This document shows positions 19,439 to 29,637 of a stretch of 53,299 nt of DNA, one piece after another. A model generated the notes under the pieces. That model ran no database searches. It saw only the letters and a list, made by a program, of their open reading frames with translations, and was not told the DNA's origin. Made by a program: the position numbers and the translations under genes. This stretch comes from Paludibacter propionicigenes (lineage in GTDB: Bacteria > Bacteroidota > Bacteroidia > Bacteroidales > JAFGXI01). The stretch covers positions 1 to 53,299 of the forward strand of contig DYMG01000006.1 of the NCBI GenBank assembly GCA_020721655.1. The letters are read 5' to 3'. Position 1 is the stretch's first letter. The number at the start of each line of letters is the position of its first letter.

Positions 19439-20056
19439 ATGCCAGGATTAATAGGAAAAAAAGTCGGAATGACTTCAGTTTACAGTGTTGAGGGGAAAAA
19501 TATTCCATGCACTGTTTTAGAGGTTGGACCTTGTGTTGTTACACAAGTAAAAACCTTTGAAAAAGATGGCTATAATGCTCTGCAAATCGGTTATGGTGAG
19601 AAAAAAGAAAAGCACACCGTAAACGCTTTAAGAGGGCACTTTAAAAAATCAGGTACAACTCCAAAAAAAGTTTTAGCTGAATTTGCAGATTACAAAAACG
19701 ATTGGAAACTTGGAGATTCAATAACAATTGATATCTTTAAAGATGATAAATTTGTAGATGTTATAGGGACTTCTAAAGGAAAAGGATTCCAAGGAGTTGT
19801 TAAACGTCACGGATTTTCAGGGGTAAACGATGCTACACACGGTCAACATAACCGTTTAAGAGCACCAGGATCACTAGGAGCATCATCAGACCCTAGTCGC
19901 GTATTTAAAGGAATGAGAATGGCTGGTAGAACTGGCGGAGATAGAGTTAAAGCATTAAACCTTTCAATAATTAGGGTTGATGAAGAAAAAAATCTCATAA
20001 TAGTTAAAGGTTCTGTTCCAGGTCACAAAGGTTCATATATAATTGTTCAGAAATAA
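19439..20056 (+). CDS. rplC: 50S ribosomal protein L3
   Basis: L3 is an early 50S assembly protein near the peptidyl-transferase centre. The 205-residue product begins [12 protein letters not shown] and has [29 protein letters not shown] and [10 protein letters not shown], with the usual glutamine in the GQ position. Its stop and the rplD ATG overlap by one base. Confidence 0.99.
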   Translation: MPGLIGKKVGMTSVYSVEGKNIPCTVLEVGPCVVTQVKTFEKDGYNALQIGYGEKKEKHTVNALRGHFKKSGTTPKKVLAEFADYKNDWKLGDSITIDIFKDDKFVDVIGTSKGKGFQGVVKRHGFSGVNDATHGQHNRLRAPGSLGASSDPSRVFKGMRMAGRTGGDRVKALNLSIIRVDEEKNLIIVKGSVPGHKGSYIIVQK

Positions 20057-20685
20057 TGAAAGTAAAAGTATTAAATATAGAAGGTAAAGATACCGGTAAA
20101 AGTATTGAATTAAATGATTCAATATTTGGTATAGAGCCTAATGAACATGCTGTTTATCTTGACGTTAAACAATATATGGCTAATAAGCGACAAGGAACGC
20201 ATAAATCTAAAGAAAGAGCTGAAATTGCTAAAAGTACAAGAAAAGTAAAGAAACAAAAAGGAACAGGAACAGCACGTATGGGAAGTTTAAAATCGCCTGT
20301 ATTACGTGGAGGGGGTAGAGTTTTTGGACCAAAACCAAGAGATTATTCATTTAAATTGAATAAAAAACTTAAGGTTTTAGCTCGTAAATCAGCATTTTCT
20401 TATAAAGCAATTAACGAAAACATACTTGTGTTGGAAGATTTTACTTTTGATACACCTAAAACAAAAAGTATTATTAACTTGCAAAAAAATCTAGAAGTAA
20501 ACAATAAAAAGTCTTTATTAGTACTATCAGGATTAGATAATAATATATATATGTCTGCTAGAAATTTAAGCGGATTTGAAGTAATGGTAGTTTCAGAACT
20601 AAATACTTATGCTGTTACAAATGCAAATAAACTTGTATTTGTTGAAAGTGCTGTTAGTCAATTAAATAACATGTTTAGTAATTAG
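20056..20685 (+). CDS. rplD: 50S ribosomal protein L4
   Basis: L4 lines the polypeptide exit tunnel and in some bacteria represses its own operon. The 209-residue sequence has the basic tunnel loop [17 protein letters not shown] followed by [17 protein letters not shown]. The C-terminal half ([17 protein letters not shown]) is more diverged but has normal length. No S10-type leader hairpin for L4 control was recognised upstream of rpsJ. Confidence 0.99.
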   Translation: MKVKVLNIEGKDTGKSIELNDSIFGIEPNEHAVYLDVKQYMANKRQGTHKSKERAEIAKSTRKVKKQKGTGTARMGSLKSPVLRGGGRVFGPKPRDYSFKLNKKLKVLARKSAFSYKAINENILVLEDFTFDTPKTKSIINLQKNLEVNNKKSLLVLSGLDNNIYMSARNLSGFEVMVVSELNTYAVTNANKLVFVESAVSQLNNMFSN

Positions 20686-20689
20686 GAGG
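20684..20689 (+). promoter_or_regulatory. Canonical Shine-Dalgarno site of rplW
   Basis: AGGAGG lies 7 nt before the ATG at 20697 and overlaps the rplD stop codon. Strong SD sites are rare in this window. The spacing decides the start at 20697 over the GTG at 20694. Confidence 0.75.
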
Positions 20690-20696
20690 ATTTGTG

Positions 20697-20987
20697 ATGG
20701 AGATTTTAATAAAACCAATTGTAACTGAAAAGTTTACTGAACAAGCAGAAAGTTTGAATAGATATGCATTTGTTGTTGATAAAAGAGCAAATAAAATTCA
20801 AATAAAAAGTGCTGTACAACAACTTTACAGTGTAAACGTTGCAGAAGTAAACACAATGGTTTACGGTGGCAAAAAAAAGAGTAGAAATACTAAAGCCGGA
20901 GTAATATCTGGAAGAACAAGTTCTTACAAAAAAGCTATTATAACTTTAGCTAAAGGAGAAGTAATTGATTTTTATAGCAATATATAA
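20697..20987 (+). CDS. rplW: 50S ribosomal protein L23
   Basis: L23 sits at the tunnel exit and forms the docking site for trigger factor and SRP. The 96-residue sequence has IKPIVTEKFTEQAE, YAFVVDKRANKIQIK and GGKKKSRNTKAG. The ATG at 20697 is chosen over a GTG one codon earlier because of the AGGAGG site 7 nt upstream. It is followed 7 nt later by rplB. Confidence 0.98.
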   Translation: MEILIKPIVTEKFTEQAESLNRYAFVVDKRANKIQIKSAVQQLYSVNVAEVNTMVYGGKKKSRNTKAGVISGRTSSYKKAIITLAKGEVIDFYSNI

Positions 20988-20994
20988 TTAAGAG

Positions 20995-21819
20995 ATGGGA
21001 GTAAGAAAACTAAAACCGGTAACACCCGGTACAAGACATAAGATTATAGGTACATACGACGATATCACTACAAACGTACCTGAAAAATCCCTAACTGTTG
21101 GAATTACTAAATCAGGAGGACGTAACAATGTTGGAAAAATGACCGTACGTGATATTGGCGGTGGACACAAACGTAGCTACAGAACTATTGATTTTAAAAG
21201 AGCAAAAGATGGAATGACAGCTTTTGTTAAAACTATAGAATACGATCCAAATAGAACTGCTCGTATAGCCTTAGTTTCTTACGAAGACGGTGAGAAAAGA
21301 TACATTATTGCTCCAAATGGATTAAAAGTTGGACAAAAACTAATGTCAGGAAAAGGTGCAGAACCAGAAATAGGAAATACACTATTTTTATCGGACATAC
21401 CATTAGGAACAGTTGTACATAACATTGAGTTAAGACCAGGTAACGGAGCTGTAATGGCTAGAAGTGCAGGCTCTTACGCATCATTAGTTTCAAGAGATGG
21501 AAAATACGCAATTTTAAAATTGCCATCAGGAGAAATTAGAAAAGTACTTACAATTTGTAGAGCTACAATTGGAACTGTGTCAAACATAGACCACTCACTT
21601 GAAAAATCAGGAAAAGCAGGTCGAACACGTTGGCAAGGAAGAAGACCTCATGTTAGAGGTGTTGTTATGAACCCAGTAGACCATCCTATGGGCGGAGGTG
21701 AAGGAAGACAGTCCGGAGGACATCCTAGATCAAGAAAAGGATTGCCTGCAAAAGGATATAGAACAAGAGATATAAACAAAGCTTCAGCTAAGCTTATTGT
21801 TGAACGTAGGAAAAAATAA
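20995..21819 (+). CDS. rplB: 50S ribosomal protein L2
   Basis: L2 is needed for subunit association and peptidyl-transferase activity. The 274 residues include PVTPGTRHK at the N-terminus, [24 protein letters not shown] and the conserved C-terminal [16 protein letters not shown] with its essential His. Length and motifs are normal. Neighbour spacing is 7 nt before and 6 nt after. Confidence 0.99.
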   Translation: MGVRKLKPVTPGTRHKIIGTYDDITTNVPEKSLTVGITKSGGRNNVGKMTVRDIGGGHKRSYRTIDFKRAKDGMTAFVKTIEYDPNRTARIALVSYEDGEKRYIIAPNGLKVGQKLMSGKGAEPEIGNTLFLSDIPLGTVVHNIELRPGNGAVMARSAGSYASLVSRDGKYAILKLPSGEIRKVLTICRATIGTVSNIDHSLEKSGKAGRTRWQGRRPHVRGVVMNPVDHPMGGGEGRQSGGHPRSRKGLPAKGYRTRDINKASAKLIVERRKK

Positions 21820-21825
21820 AAAGGT

Positions 21826-22098
21826 ATGAGTAGATCGTTAAAAAAAGGACCTTTTGTAGATTACAAAGTAGAGAAAAGAGTACTTGAAATGAATGAGTTG
21901 GGTAAAAAAACTGTTGTTAAAACTTGGTCTCGTAGATCAATGATTACTCCAGATTTTGTAGGTCATACACTAGCTGTTCACAATGGAAATAAATTTATAC
22001 CAGTTTATGTAACTGAAAATATGGTTGGACACAAATTAGGTGAATTTTCTCCAACAAGAACTTTCAAAGGGCACGCAGGTAGTAAAAAGAAAAAATAA
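21826..22098 (+). CDS. rpsS: 30S ribosomal protein S19
   Basis: S19 is a 30S head protein that contacts the 50S subunit at a bridge. The 90-residue protein shows [45 protein letters not shown] and GHAGSKKKK. All are family hallmarks. It sits between L2 and L22 as in other bacteria. Confidence 0.99.
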   Translation: MSRSLKKGPFVDYKVEKRVLEMNELGKKTVVKTWSRRSMITPDFVGHTLAVHNGNKFIPVYVTENMVGHKLGEFSPTRTFKGHAGSKKKK

Positions 22099-22111
22099 AA
22101 GGTAGATTGAG

Positions 22112-22522
22112 ATGGGAGCAAGAAAGAGAAATACAGCTAATAGCAAAAAAGAAGAAAAAAAGATAACTTATTTAGCAAAACTAAATAATTGTCCAACATC
22201 TCCTAGAAAAATGAGACTAGTAGCTGACCAAATTAGAGGTGTAGAGGTTAACAGAGCCTTAGACATACTACATTTTAGTCCAAAAGAAGCTTCAAGACGA
22301 CTTGAAAAACTTCTTAAATCTGCTGTGTCAAACTGGCAACAAAAAAATGAAGGCATTAGATTAGAAGATAGCCAATTATTTGTTAAAAGTGTTTTTGTAG
22401 ATTCAGGAAAAGTTCTTAAAAGAATTCAGCCAGCTCCACAAGGTAGAGCTCATAGAATACAAAAAAGATCTAATCACGTAACATTAATAATTGACAGTTT
22501 AACCAAAAATACAGAAGCGTAA
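22112..22522 (+). CDS. rplV: 50S ribosomal protein L22
   Basis: L22 reaches into the exit tunnel opposite L4. The 136 residues include [17 protein letters not shown] and the C-terminal hairpin [16 protein letters not shown]. An N-terminal basic extension of about 20 residues ([17 protein letters not shown]) makes it longer than the 110-residue Escherichia coli protein. It ends one base before rpsC. Confidence 0.98.
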   Translation: MGARKRNTANSKKEEKKITYLAKLNNCPTSPRKMRLVADQIRGVEVNRALDILHFSPKEASRRLEKLLKSAVSNWQQKNEGIRLEDSQLFVKSVFVDSGKVLKRIQPAPQGRAHRIQKRSNHVTLIIDSLTKNTEA

Positions 22523-22523
22523 T

Positions 22524-23267
22524 ATGGGACAGAAAGTAAATCCTATAAGTAATAGACTTGGATTCATTAAAGGATGGGACTCTAATTGGTATGGTGGAAA
22601 TAATTATGCTGAAAAAATTCTTGAAGATAATAAAATAAGAAAATACTTGAGAGTTCGCTTAGCAAAAGCAAGTATATCTAAAATAGTTATAGAAAGAACA
22701 TTAAAGGTAATTACTGTAACTGTTAATACAGCACGACCAGGAATCATTATAGGAAAAGGCGGACAAGAAGTCGACAAAATAAAAGAAGAACTAAAGAAAA
22801 TAACTAAAAAGGAAGTTCAAATAAATATTTATGAAATTAAACGACCTGAATTAGATGCAAATTTAGTTGCTAGCAATGTTGCACACCAACTTGAAGGTAG
22901 AATAGCTTTTAGAAGAGCCATAAAAATGGCAATAGCATCTACAATGAGAATGGGAGCAGAAGGAATAAAAATTCAAATATCAGGAAGATTAAATGGAGCC
23001 GAAATGGCACGAACAGAAATATATAAAGAAGGACGTATCCCTCTACATACACTTCGTGCAGACATAGACTACCATCTTGCTGAAGCATTAACAAAAACTG
23101 GTCTTTTGGGCATTAAAGTTTGGATTTTTAAAGGTGAAGTTTTTGGAAAACGAGATTTATCTCCAAATTTTGGACAAAAAGTTAAAACAACTTCTAACTC
23201 ACAAAATACAGGAAATAATAACAGCAATGCTCCAAGAAAAAATAATTTTAAAAAACGTAAAAATTAA
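22524..23267 (+). CDS. rpsC: 30S ribosomal protein S3
   Basis: S3 guards the mRNA entry channel. The 247-residue protein has [12 protein letters not shown], the KH-domain motif [36 protein letters not shown] and [14 protein letters not shown]. After about residue 215 it has a low-complexity Asn/Ser/Lys-rich tail ([20 protein letters not shown]), probably disordered and RNA-binding. Confidence 0.99.
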   Translation: MGQKVNPISNRLGFIKGWDSNWYGGNNYAEKILEDNKIRKYLRVRLAKASISKIVIERTLKVITVTVNTARPGIIIGKGGQEVDKIKEELKKITKKEVQINIYEIKRPELDANLVASNVAHQLEGRIAFRRAIKMAIASTMRMGAEGIKIQISGRLNGAEMARTEIYKEGRIPLHTLRADIDYHLAEALTKTGLLGIKVWIFKGEVFGKRDLSPNFGQKVKTTSNSQNTGNNNSNAPRKNNFKKRKN

Positions 23268-23283
23268 TTTAATACTTTAAAAG

Positions 23284-23703
23284 ATGTTACAGCCGAAAAA
23301 GACGAAGTTTCGAAGAATGCAGAAGGGCAAAATGAAAGGTAATGCCCAAAGAGGTAACCAATTGGCTTTTGGATCATTTGGTATTAAAACACTAGAAGAA
23401 AAGTGGATTACAGGACGACAAATTGAAGCAGCTCGACAAGCGGTTACCCGTTATATGAAGAGAGAAGGTCAAATTTGGATAAGAATATTTCCTGATAAAC
23501 CTATAACTAAAAAACCTGCAGAGGTAAGAATGGGTAAAGGTAAAGGAGCCCCAGAAGGATTCGTTGCACCTGTTAACCCAGGAAGAGTTTTAATTGAAGC
23601 AGAAGGAGTACCTTTGCACATAGCTAGAGAAGCTTTGCGATTAGCTGCTCAAAAACTTCCAGTTAAAACTAAGTTCATGATAAGACGTGATTTCGTAGAA
23701 TAG
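23284..23703 (+). CDS. rplP: 50S ribosomal protein L16
   Basis: L16 organises the A-site region of the 50S subunit. The 139-residue sequence begins [19 protein letters not shown] and contains [38 protein letters not shown] and [14 protein letters not shown]. Length is normal. The gene lies 16 nt from both neighbours. Confidence 0.99.
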   Translation: MLQPKKTKFRRMQKGKMKGNAQRGNQLAFGSFGIKTLEEKWITGRQIEAARQAVTRYMKREGQIWIRIFPDKPITKKPAEVRMGKGKGAPEGFVAPVNPGRVLIEAEGVPLHIAREALRLAAQKLPVKTKFMIRRDFVE

Positions 23704-23719
23704 ATAAAATTTGTTTGAA

Positions 23720-23926
23720 ATGAAAAATGCAGAAATTAAGGAGTTAAGCACTCCTGATATCTTAGAGAGAATAGAAGGGGAGAAGTCTTTATTATTAAAA
23801 CAAAGATTAAATCACGCAGTGTCGCCTCTTGATAATCCTCATAAAATGACGGATACAAAGAAAAATATTGCTCGCTTAAATACAGAATTAAGGAGTAGAC
23901 AATTGACTGATGCAAAAAAACAGTAG
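23720..23926 (+). CDS. rpmC: 50S ribosomal protein L29
   Basis: L29 is a small helical-hairpin protein at the tunnel exit next to L23. I start it at the ATG at 23720 ([15 protein letters not shown]), because the only earlier option is a TTG three codons upstream. The 68-residue product keeps the signature [17 protein letters not shown]. It ends 4 nt before rpsQ. Confidence 0.97.
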   Translation: MKNAEIKELSTPDILERIEGEKSLLLKQRLNHAVSPLDNPHKMTDTKKNIARLNTELRSRQLTDAKKQ

Positions 23927-23930
23927 AGAA

Positions 23931-24194
23931 ATGGAAGAAAATACTAGAAATCTTCGTAAAGAACGTATAGGTATTGTTGTAAGCGATAAAATGGAAAAAT
24001 CTATTGTTGTTGCTGTAAAAACAAAAGAAAAACACCCTATATATGGAAAATTCATCAATAAAACAAAAAAGTTTATGGCGCACGATGAAAAAAATGACGC
24101 TAATATTGGTGATACTGTGAAAATTATGGAAACTCGTCCGCTTAGTAAAAATAAGAATTGGAGAGTAGTAGAAATTCTTGAAAGGGCTAAATAA
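23931..24194 (+). CDS. rpsQ: 30S ribosomal protein S17
   Basis: S17 is a primary 16S-binding protein of OB fold. The ATG at 23931 gives 87 residues beginning [18 protein letters not shown], the normal N-terminus. An ATG at 23910 would add seven residues and overlap rpmC. Motifs [20 protein letters not shown] and [16 protein letters not shown] are present. Confidence 0.98.
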   Translation: MEENTRNLRKERIGIVVSDKMEKSIVVAVKTKEKHPIYGKFINKTKKFMAHDEKNDANIGDTVKIMETRPLSKNKNWRVVEILERAK

Positions 24195-24196
24195 AT

Positions 24197-24565
24197 ATGA
24201 TACAACAAGAATCAAGATTAGATGTGGCAGATAATAGCGGAGCAAAAGAAGTACTATGCATTCGCGTACTTGGTGGAACAGGTACAAGGTATGCTTCTTT
24301 GGGAGATAAAATTATTGTTTCTGTGAAAAAAGCACTGCCAAACACTGACGTGAAAAAAGGATCAGTGCAAACAGCCGTTATAGTTCGTACAAAAAAAGAA
24401 GTAAGAAGACCAGATGGTTCTTACATTCGTTTCGACGACAACGCTTGCGTTATTCTTAATGCAGCCGGAGAAATGAAAGGTACTCGTATTTTTGGACCTG
24501 TAGCTAGAGAGTTGAGAGATAAAAAATTTATGAAAATTGTATCCTTAGCACCTGAGGTATTATAA
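24197..24565 (+). CDS. rplN: 50S ribosomal protein L14
   Basis: L14 forms part of the subunit interface and binds the ribosome-silencing factor RsfS. The 122 residues have [44 protein letters not shown] and [13 protein letters not shown]. It starts only 2 nt after rpsQ. Confidence 0.99.
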   Translation: MIQQESRLDVADNSGAKEVLCIRVLGGTGTRYASLGDKIIVSVKKALPNTDVKKGSVQTAVIVRTKKEVRRPDGSYIRFDDNACVILNAAGEMKGTRIFGPVARELRDKKFMKIVSLAPEVL

Positions 24566-24575
24566 AAATAAAATT

Positions 24576-24899
24576 ATGATTAGAAAATTTCATATAAAGA
24601 AAGGCGATACAGTAGTTGTTATTACTGGGGAGTACAAAGGACAAAAAGGCAAAGTTTTAGAAGTTTTGCGTGAAAAAGAACGTGCAATTGTTGAAGGAAT
24701 TAATATGATTAAAAAACATACTAAACCTAACGCTAAGCACCCACAAGGGGGTATAATTGAGCAAGAAGCTACAATACATATTTCAAATCTGTTAATTGCC
24801 GACCCAAAAGATGGAAAACCATCAAAAGTGGGTAGAAAATTAAACGATAAAAATAAATTAGTTCGTTTTGCTAAAAAATCTGGGGAGGAAATAAAATAA
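24576..24899 (+). CDS. rplX: 50S ribosomal protein L24
   Basis: L24 initiates 50S assembly. The 107-residue protein contains the KOW motif [18 protein letters not shown] and the [12 protein letters not shown] and [14 protein letters not shown] segments. Its stop codon overlaps the rplE ATG by one base. Confidence 0.99.
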   Translation: MIRKFHIKKGDTVVVITGEYKGQKGKVLEVLREKERAIVEGINMIKKHTKPNAKHPQGGIIEQEATIHISNLLIADPKDGKPSKVGRKLNDKNKLVRFAKKSGEEIK

Positions 24900-25456
24900 T
24901 GAGTTACATACCAACATACAGACAAAAATATAGCGATGAAATAAAATCTGCATTAATGAAGCAGTTTAACTACACTTCTGTAATGCAAGTTCCTAAATTG
25001 GAAAAAATCGTTATAAACCAAGGTATTGGTCAAGCTATTACCGACAAAAAAATGATTGATTTAGCTTTAAAAGAACTAACAGAAATATCTGGACAAAAAG
25101 CAATGTCAACATTATCTAAAAAAGATATAGCTAACTTTAAATTACGTAAAAAAGTTCCTATCGGAGTTATGGTTACTCTTAGAAAAGAAAAAATGTACGA
25201 ATTTGTTGAAAGGCTTGTTGCTGTTGCAATACCACGTATTAGAGACTTTAAAGGAATTAACTACAAGTTTGACGGAAAAGGAAATTATACACTTGGAATT
25301 CAAGAACAAATTATTTTTCCTGAAATAGTACTAGATAAAGTAAATAAAATTATGGGATTACAAATTACATTTGTAACAACTGCAAATACCGACGAAGAAG
25401 GTTACGCACTGTTAAAAGAATTTGGCTTACCATTTAAAAATAATAAAAAAGAATAG
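24899..25456 (+). CDS. rplE: 50S ribosomal protein L5
   Basis: L5 binds 5S rRNA and the P-site tRNA. The 185-residue sequence shows [53 protein letters not shown] and [12 protein letters not shown]. It overlaps rplX by one base and ends one base before rpsN. Confidence 0.99.
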   Translation: MSYIPTYRQKYSDEIKSALMKQFNYTSVMQVPKLEKIVINQGIGQAITDKKMIDLALKELTEISGQKAMSTLSKKDIANFKLRKKVPIGVMVTLRKEKMYEFVERLVAVAIPRIRDFKGINYKFDGKGNYTLGIQEQIIFPEIVLDKVNKIMGLQITFVTTANTDEEGYALLKEFGLPFKNNKKE

Positions 25457-25457
25457 T

Positions 25458-25727
25458 ATGGCAAAAGAATCAATGGTAGCTCGAGAAGTTAAGCGTGCAA
25501 AATTAGTTGAACGCTATGCTAAAAAACGAGAAAAACTTAAAGCAGAAGGCGATTACCAAGCTTTAAGCAGATTGCCAAAAAACTCAAATCCTAACAGACT
25601 TCACAACAGATGTTCAATTACAGGAAGACCAAAAGGATACATGAGACAATTCGGTATAAGTAGAATACAATTTAGAGAAATGGCTTCAAACGGTTTAATA
25701 CCCGGAATTAAAAAAGCCAGCTGGTAA
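25458..25727 (+). CDS. rpsN: 30S ribosomal protein S14, zinc-free form
   Basis: S14 is a 30S head protein. The ATG at 25458 gives 89 residues beginning [16 protein letters not shown]; an upstream TTG at 25422 lies inside rplE and is rejected. The core [20 protein letters not shown] has one Cys and lacks the paired CxxC motifs, so this is the long, zinc-independent version. Confidence 0.98.
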   Translation: MAKESMVAREVKRAKLVERYAKKREKLKAEGDYQALSRLPKNSNPNRLHNRCSITGRPKGYMRQFGISRIQFREMASNGLIPGIKKASW

Positions 25728-25756
25728 TAAATACTAATTAAAAAAAAGGATAAGAA

Positions 25757-26152
25757 ATGACTGATCCAATTGCAGATTATTTAACAAGAATAAGGAATGC
25801 CGTGATGGCTCGACAAAAGGTCGTTGAAATTCCTGCATCAAATCTGAAAAAAGAAATGACCAAAGTTTTATTTGACAAAGGTTATATCTTAAATTACAAA
25901 TTTGTTGATGATAAATTACAAGGCACAATAAAAATAGCCCTAAAATATCATCCAGAAACGAAAGTTTCTGCAATCAAGAAATTGATTCGTGTAAGCAAAC
26001 CAGGATTAAGAAGCTATGTAGGTAAAGAAGAATTACCAAGAGTACTTAACGGTTTAGGAATTGCTATATTATCTACATCTAAAGGTGTATTTACCGATAA
26101 AGAAGCAAGAAGAGAGAATGTTGGTGGAGAAGTATTGTGCTACGTTTATTAA
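25757..26152 (+). CDS. rpsH: 30S ribosomal protein S8
   Basis: S8 binds the central domain of 16S rRNA and is the repressor of the spc operon in Escherichia coli. The 131-residue product shows [47 protein letters not shown] and the terminal GGEVLCYVY. The 29-nt gap before it is among the longer gaps in the cluster, but I saw no S8-type target hairpin there. Confidence 0.99.
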   Translation: MTDPIADYLTRIRNAVMARQKVVEIPASNLKKEMTKVLFDKGYILNYKFVDDKLQGTIKIALKYHPETKVSAIKKLIRVSKPGLRSYVGKEELPRVLNGLGIAILSTSKGVFTDKEARRENVGGEVLCYVY

Positions 26153-26163
26153 ATTTATAGCTA

Positions 26164-26721
26164 ATGTCACGAATAGGAAAATTACCCATAAACTTACCTC
26201 AAAACGTTACTGTTGAAATTTCAAAAGATAATGTTGTAAAGGTAAAAGGACCTCTTGGAGAACTTTCACAGAAAGTTCATCCATCAATAACTGTAGAAAT
26301 AGAAAATAATCAGGTTATTGTTAAAAGAGAAAATGAAGAAAAACAAGTAAAATCTTACCACGGTTTATACAGAGCTCTTGTAAATAATATGGTATTTGGA
26401 GTATCTACAGGCTACGAAACTAAACAAGAATTTGTTGGAGTTGGATACAAAGTAGAAGCAAAAGGACAAGTTTTAGAATTTAATCTTGGATATTCTCACG
26501 CTATATATTTAGAATTACCTAAAGAAATTATAGCTGAGTCTGACTCTCCTAAGAGAGGAAATCCTACGTTAACTTTAAAAAGTCATGATAAACAACTTAT
26601 TGGACAAGTAGCCGCTAAAATTAGATCGTTTAGAGCACCTGAACCATATAAAGGAAAAGGTATTAAGTTTGTTGGAGAAGAATTAAGAAGAAAAGCAGGT
26701 AAAAGCGCAGGTTCAAAATAA
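26164..26721 (+). CDS. rplF: 50S ribosomal protein L6
   Basis: L6 lies near the factor-binding site of the 50S subunit. The 185 residues begin MSRIGKLPINLPQNVTV and contain VKGPLGELS, GVGYKVEAKGQVLEFNLGYSH and the C-terminal PEPYKGKGIKFVGEELRRK. Two repeated alpha/beta halves are visible, as is usual for L6. Confidence 0.99.
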   Translation: MSRIGKLPINLPQNVTVEISKDNVVKVKGPLGELSQKVHPSITVEIENNQVIVKRENEEKQVKSYHGLYRALVNNMVFGVSTGYETKQEFVGVGYKVEAKGQVLEFNLGYSHAIYLELPKEIIAESDSPKRGNPTLTLKSHDKQLIGQVAAKIRSFRAPEPYKGKGIKFVGEELRRKAGKSAGSK

Positions 26722-26736
26722 AAAAAATGTTTAATT

Positions 26737-27087
26737 ATGGCATTAAGTACTAGAGAAAGAAGGCTTAGGATTAAGCGTAGAATTAGAAATAAAATTTCTG
26801 GAACAACTCAAATACCTCGTTTATCGGTATTTAGAAGTAATAAAGAGATTTATGCTCAAATAATTGATGATTTATCTGGAAAAACATTGTGTGCAGCATC
26901 ATCAATAAAAATAGAGAAAAAAGGTTTAACAAAAACAGACTTATCAAAAAAAGTAGGTTTAGCAATTGCCGAAGTAGCGAAATCTCAAGGCATTGAAAAT
27001 GTTGTTTTTGATAGAAACGGTTATTTATATCACGGTAGAGTTAAAGCAGTAGCAGAAGCCGCACGTGAAGGTGGAATTAAATTTTAA
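26737..27087 (+). CDS. rplR: 50S ribosomal protein L18
   Basis: L18 brings 5S rRNA into the central protuberance. The 116-residue sequence has [37 protein letters not shown] and the terminal [23 protein letters not shown]. It sits between rplF and rpsE as in other bacterial spc operons. Confidence 0.99.
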   Translation: MALSTRERRLRIKRRIRNKISGTTQIPRLSVFRSNKEIYAQIIDDLSGKTLCAASSIKIEKKGLTKTDLSKKVGLAIAEVAKSQGIENVVFDRNGYLYHGRVKAVAEAAREGGIKF

Positions 27088-27095
27088 TAATTACT

Positions 27096-27608
27096 ATGTC
27101 TGAAATAAAGAAAATAAAAACTACCGACATTGAACTAAAAGACCGTTTGGTTGGTTTAAATCGTGTTACAAAAGTAACAAAAGGAGGTAGAACATTTAGC
27201 TTTTCTGCAATAGTTGTAGTTGGCGATGAAAATGGTGTGGTTGGAATAGGACACGGTAAAGCTAAAGAGGTTGTAACCGCAATTAGCAAAGGTGTAGAAG
27301 ATGCAAAGAAAAATCTTTACAAAATTCCACTAATAAAAGGAACAATTCCTCACGAACAAGTTGCAAATTTTGGTGGATCAAAAGTGTTTATTAAGCCAGC
27401 AACAAGTGGTACAGGAGTTAAAGCTGGAGGTGCAATGCGTGCAGTATTAGAAAGTGCTGGAATTACTGATATTTTGGCAAAATCTAAAGGCTCGTCTAAT
27501 CATCACAATCTTGGTAAAGCTACTATGAAAGCGTTATTAGAATTGAGAGATGCTTACACTGTAGCAAATTACAGAAATGTATCATTAGATAAAGTGTTTA
27601 ACGGATAA
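27096..27608 (+). CDS. rpsE: 30S ribosomal protein S5
   Basis: S5 influences decoding accuracy and mRNA unwinding. The 170-residue protein contains [57 protein letters not shown] and [13 protein letters not shown]. Domain order and length are normal. Confidence 0.99.
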   Translation: MSEIKKIKTTDIELKDRLVGLNRVTKVTKGGRTFSFSAIVVVGDENGVVGIGHGKAKEVVTAISKGVEDAKKNLYKIPLIKGTIPHEQVANFGGSKVFIKPATSGTGVKAGGAMRAVLESAGITDILAKSKGSSNHHNLGKATMKALLELRDAYTVANYRNVSLDKVFNG

Positions 27609-27618
27609 AATATTTATT

Positions 27619-27798
27619 ATGGGAAAATTAAAAGTTCAATTAATTAAGAGCAAAATAGGATGTACCGAACGTCAGAAAAAAACTATAGAAGCTCTTGGTT
27701 TAAACAAAATAAGTAGTTTTCGTGAACATGAAGATAACTTAGTTGTTAGAGGAATGATTAGAAAAGTTAATCATTTAGTTAAAGTAGAAGAGATTTAA
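27619..27798 (+). CDS. rpmD: 50S ribosomal protein L30
   Basis: This short gene codes for 59 residues beginning MGKLKVQLIKSKIGCTERQ and ending MIRKVNHLVKVEEI. It matches the bacterial L30 pattern (KSxIG, KTIEALGLNKI, V-RGMI-KV-HLV-VEE). It lies 10 nt after rpsE and 15 nt before rplO, exactly where L30 belongs. It is easily missed because of its length. Confidence 0.97.
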   Translation: MGKLKVQLIKSKIGCTERQKKTIEALGLNKISSFREHEDNLVVRGMIRKVNHLVKVEEI

Positions 27799-27813
27799 TA
27801 ATAAAAAATTATC

Positions 27814-28260
27814 ATGGAATTACATAACTTAAAACCTGCTGAAGGTTCTACACATAGAGAAAAAAGAATTGGACGAGGACAAGGATCTGGACACGGTGGA
27901 ACATCTACTAGAGGTCATAAAGGTGCCAAGTCAAGGTCGGGATATTCAAAAAAAGTAGGTTTTGAAGGCGGTCAAATGCCTATTCAAAGACGTTTACCTA
28001 AATATGGATTTAAAAACATTAATAGAGTAGAGTACAAAGCTGTTAACATAAGCACTTTACAAACTCTTGCCGATAAACTTGGCATAAATGTTATAAATCC
28101 TCAAGTTTTAAAAGAAAATGGAATTATTTCAAGCAAAGATTTAATTAAAATTTTAGGAAACGGAGAATTAACCTCAAAATTAGAAGTAACAGCTAATAAA
28201 TTTTCTAAATCTGCAGTAGAAATTATTGAAGCTAAAGGTGGAAAAGTTGTAACTTTGTAA
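27814..28260 (+). CDS. rplO: 50S ribosomal protein L15
   Basis: L15 is a late 50S assembly protein. The 148-residue product begins MELHNLKPAEGSTHREKRIG and carries the Gly-rich basic segment GRGQGSGHGGTSTRGHKG, GFEGGQMPIQRRLPKYGF and the C-terminal SAVEIIEAKGG. It is followed 13 nt later by secY. Confidence 0.99.
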   Translation: MELHNLKPAEGSTHREKRIGRGQGSGHGGTSTRGHKGAKSRSGYSKKVGFEGGQMPIQRRLPKYGFKNINRVEYKAVNISTLQTLADKLGINVINPQVLKENGIISSKDLIKILGNGELTSKLEVTANKFSKSAVEIIEAKGGKVVTL

Positions 28261-28273
28261 AAAAGCAAACTGA

Positions 28274-29614
28274 ATGAAGAAATTTTTTGAGACATTAAAA
28301 AACATTAATAAAATTGAAGAGCTAAGAGCTAGAATTTTGTTCACTCTTGGAATTTTGTTAATCTATAGATTGGGTTCATTTGTTGTTATTCCTGGTATCG
28401 ACCCAACACAATTGGAGGCACTAAAAAATCAGACATCTGACGGAATATTAGGAATGTTAAATATGTTTACAGGTGGTGCATTTGCAAATGCATCAATCTT
28501 TGCATTAGGAATTATGCCTTACATTTCCGCATCTATCGTAATCCAACTATTAGGAATTGCTGTCCCATATTTCCAGAGGTTGCAAAAAGAAGGTGAAAGC
28601 GGTAGAAGTAAAATAAATCAATTAACAAGGTACTTAACAGTTATTATTTTATTACTACAAGCCCCAAGTTATATAGCAAATTTATACGCACAATTACCTC
28701 CAAGTGCTTTTATTTTATCAGGCACGTTGTTTACATTATCGTCTGTTTTAGTACTAACCGCTGGAACCATATTTGTAATGTGGTTAGGAGAAAAAATTAC
28801 AGACAAAGGTATTGGAAACGGAATTTCATTAATAATTATGGTCGGCATTATTGCTCGTTTACCTTTTGCTTTGCTCGGAGAATTGGGACAAAGACTTGAA
28901 GGTCAAGGTGGTTTAGTAATGTTTTTAGTTGAAATTGTGGTTTGGTTACTTGTAATTATATTCTCTATAATGCTTGTACAAGGTACAAGAAGAATACCTG
29001 TACAATATGCTAAAAGAGTAGTTGGAAATAAACAATATGGCGGAGTAAGACAATACATTCCTTTGAAAGTGAATGCAGCAGGTGTAATGCCAATTATTTT
29101 TGCACAAGCATTAATGTTTATCCCAATTATGGTAAGCGGTTTCGCCTCAAGTGATAGTATGAGCGGTTTTGGTGCTGCATTTTCTGATATAACAGGATTT
29201 TGGTACAACCTAACATTTGGATTAATGATTGTCCTTTTTACCTATTTCTACACTGCAATTATAATTAATCCAACACAAATGGCAGACGATATGAAACGTA
29301 ATGGCGGTTTTATTCCAGGCGTTAAACCGGGTAAAAAAACAGTAGAATTTTTAGACTCAATAATGTCTAAAATTACATTGCCAGGTTCAATATTTTTAGC
29401 ATTGATAGCTATAATGCCAGCATTTGCAATGTTAGTTGGAGTTAATAGTCAATTTGCTCAATTTTTTGGTGGAACATCGCTATTAATTTTAGTAGGAGTT
29501 GTTCTAGACACATTACAACAAATAGAAAGCCATTTATTAATGCGTCATTACGATGGATTAATGAAAAATGGAAGAATTAAAGGTAGATCAGGTGGAGTAG
29601 CATCTGGGTTATAG
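28274..29614 (+). CDS. secY: Protein translocase subunit SecY
   Basis: SecY forms the channel of the SecYEG translocon in the inner membrane. The 446-residue protein shows about ten hydrophobic segments. Signature motifs include RLGSFVVIPGID, FALGIMPYISASIVIQLL, the cytoplasmic loop QKEGESGRSKINQLTRYLT, TRRIPVQYAKR and KRNGGFIPGVKPGKKT. The spc-operon location is canonical. Confidence 0.99.
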   Translation: MKKFFETLKNINKIEELRARILFTLGILLIYRLGSFVVIPGIDPTQLEALKNQTSDGILGMLNMFTGGAFANASIFALGIMPYISASIVIQLLGIAVPYFQRLQKEGESGRSKINQLTRYLTVIILLLQAPSYIANLYAQLPPSAFILSGTLFTLSSVLVLTAGTIFVMWLGEKITDKGIGNGISLIIMVGIIARLPFALLGELGQRLEGQGGLVMFLVEIVVWLLVIIFSIMLVQGTRRIPVQYAKRVVGNKQYGGVRQYIPLKVNAAGVMPIIFAQALMFIPIMVSGFASSDSMSGFGAAFSDITGFWYNLTFGLMIVLFTYFYTAIIINPTQMADDMKRNGGFIPGVKPGKKTVEFLDSIMSKITLPGSIFLALIAIMPAFAMLVGVNSQFAQFFGGTSLLILVGVVLDTLQQIESHLLMRHYDGLMKNGRIKGRSGGVASGL

Positions 29615-29637
29615 ATTTTAAGCGTTCTTTGAATATA

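Noticed and set aside
23736-24287. A 183-codon antisense frame across rpmC and rpsQ
   Set aside because: It lies wholly opposite conserved ribosomal genes, has no homology I can recognise and is rich in Phe/Ile/Ser, as expected of shadows in this AT-rich DNA.
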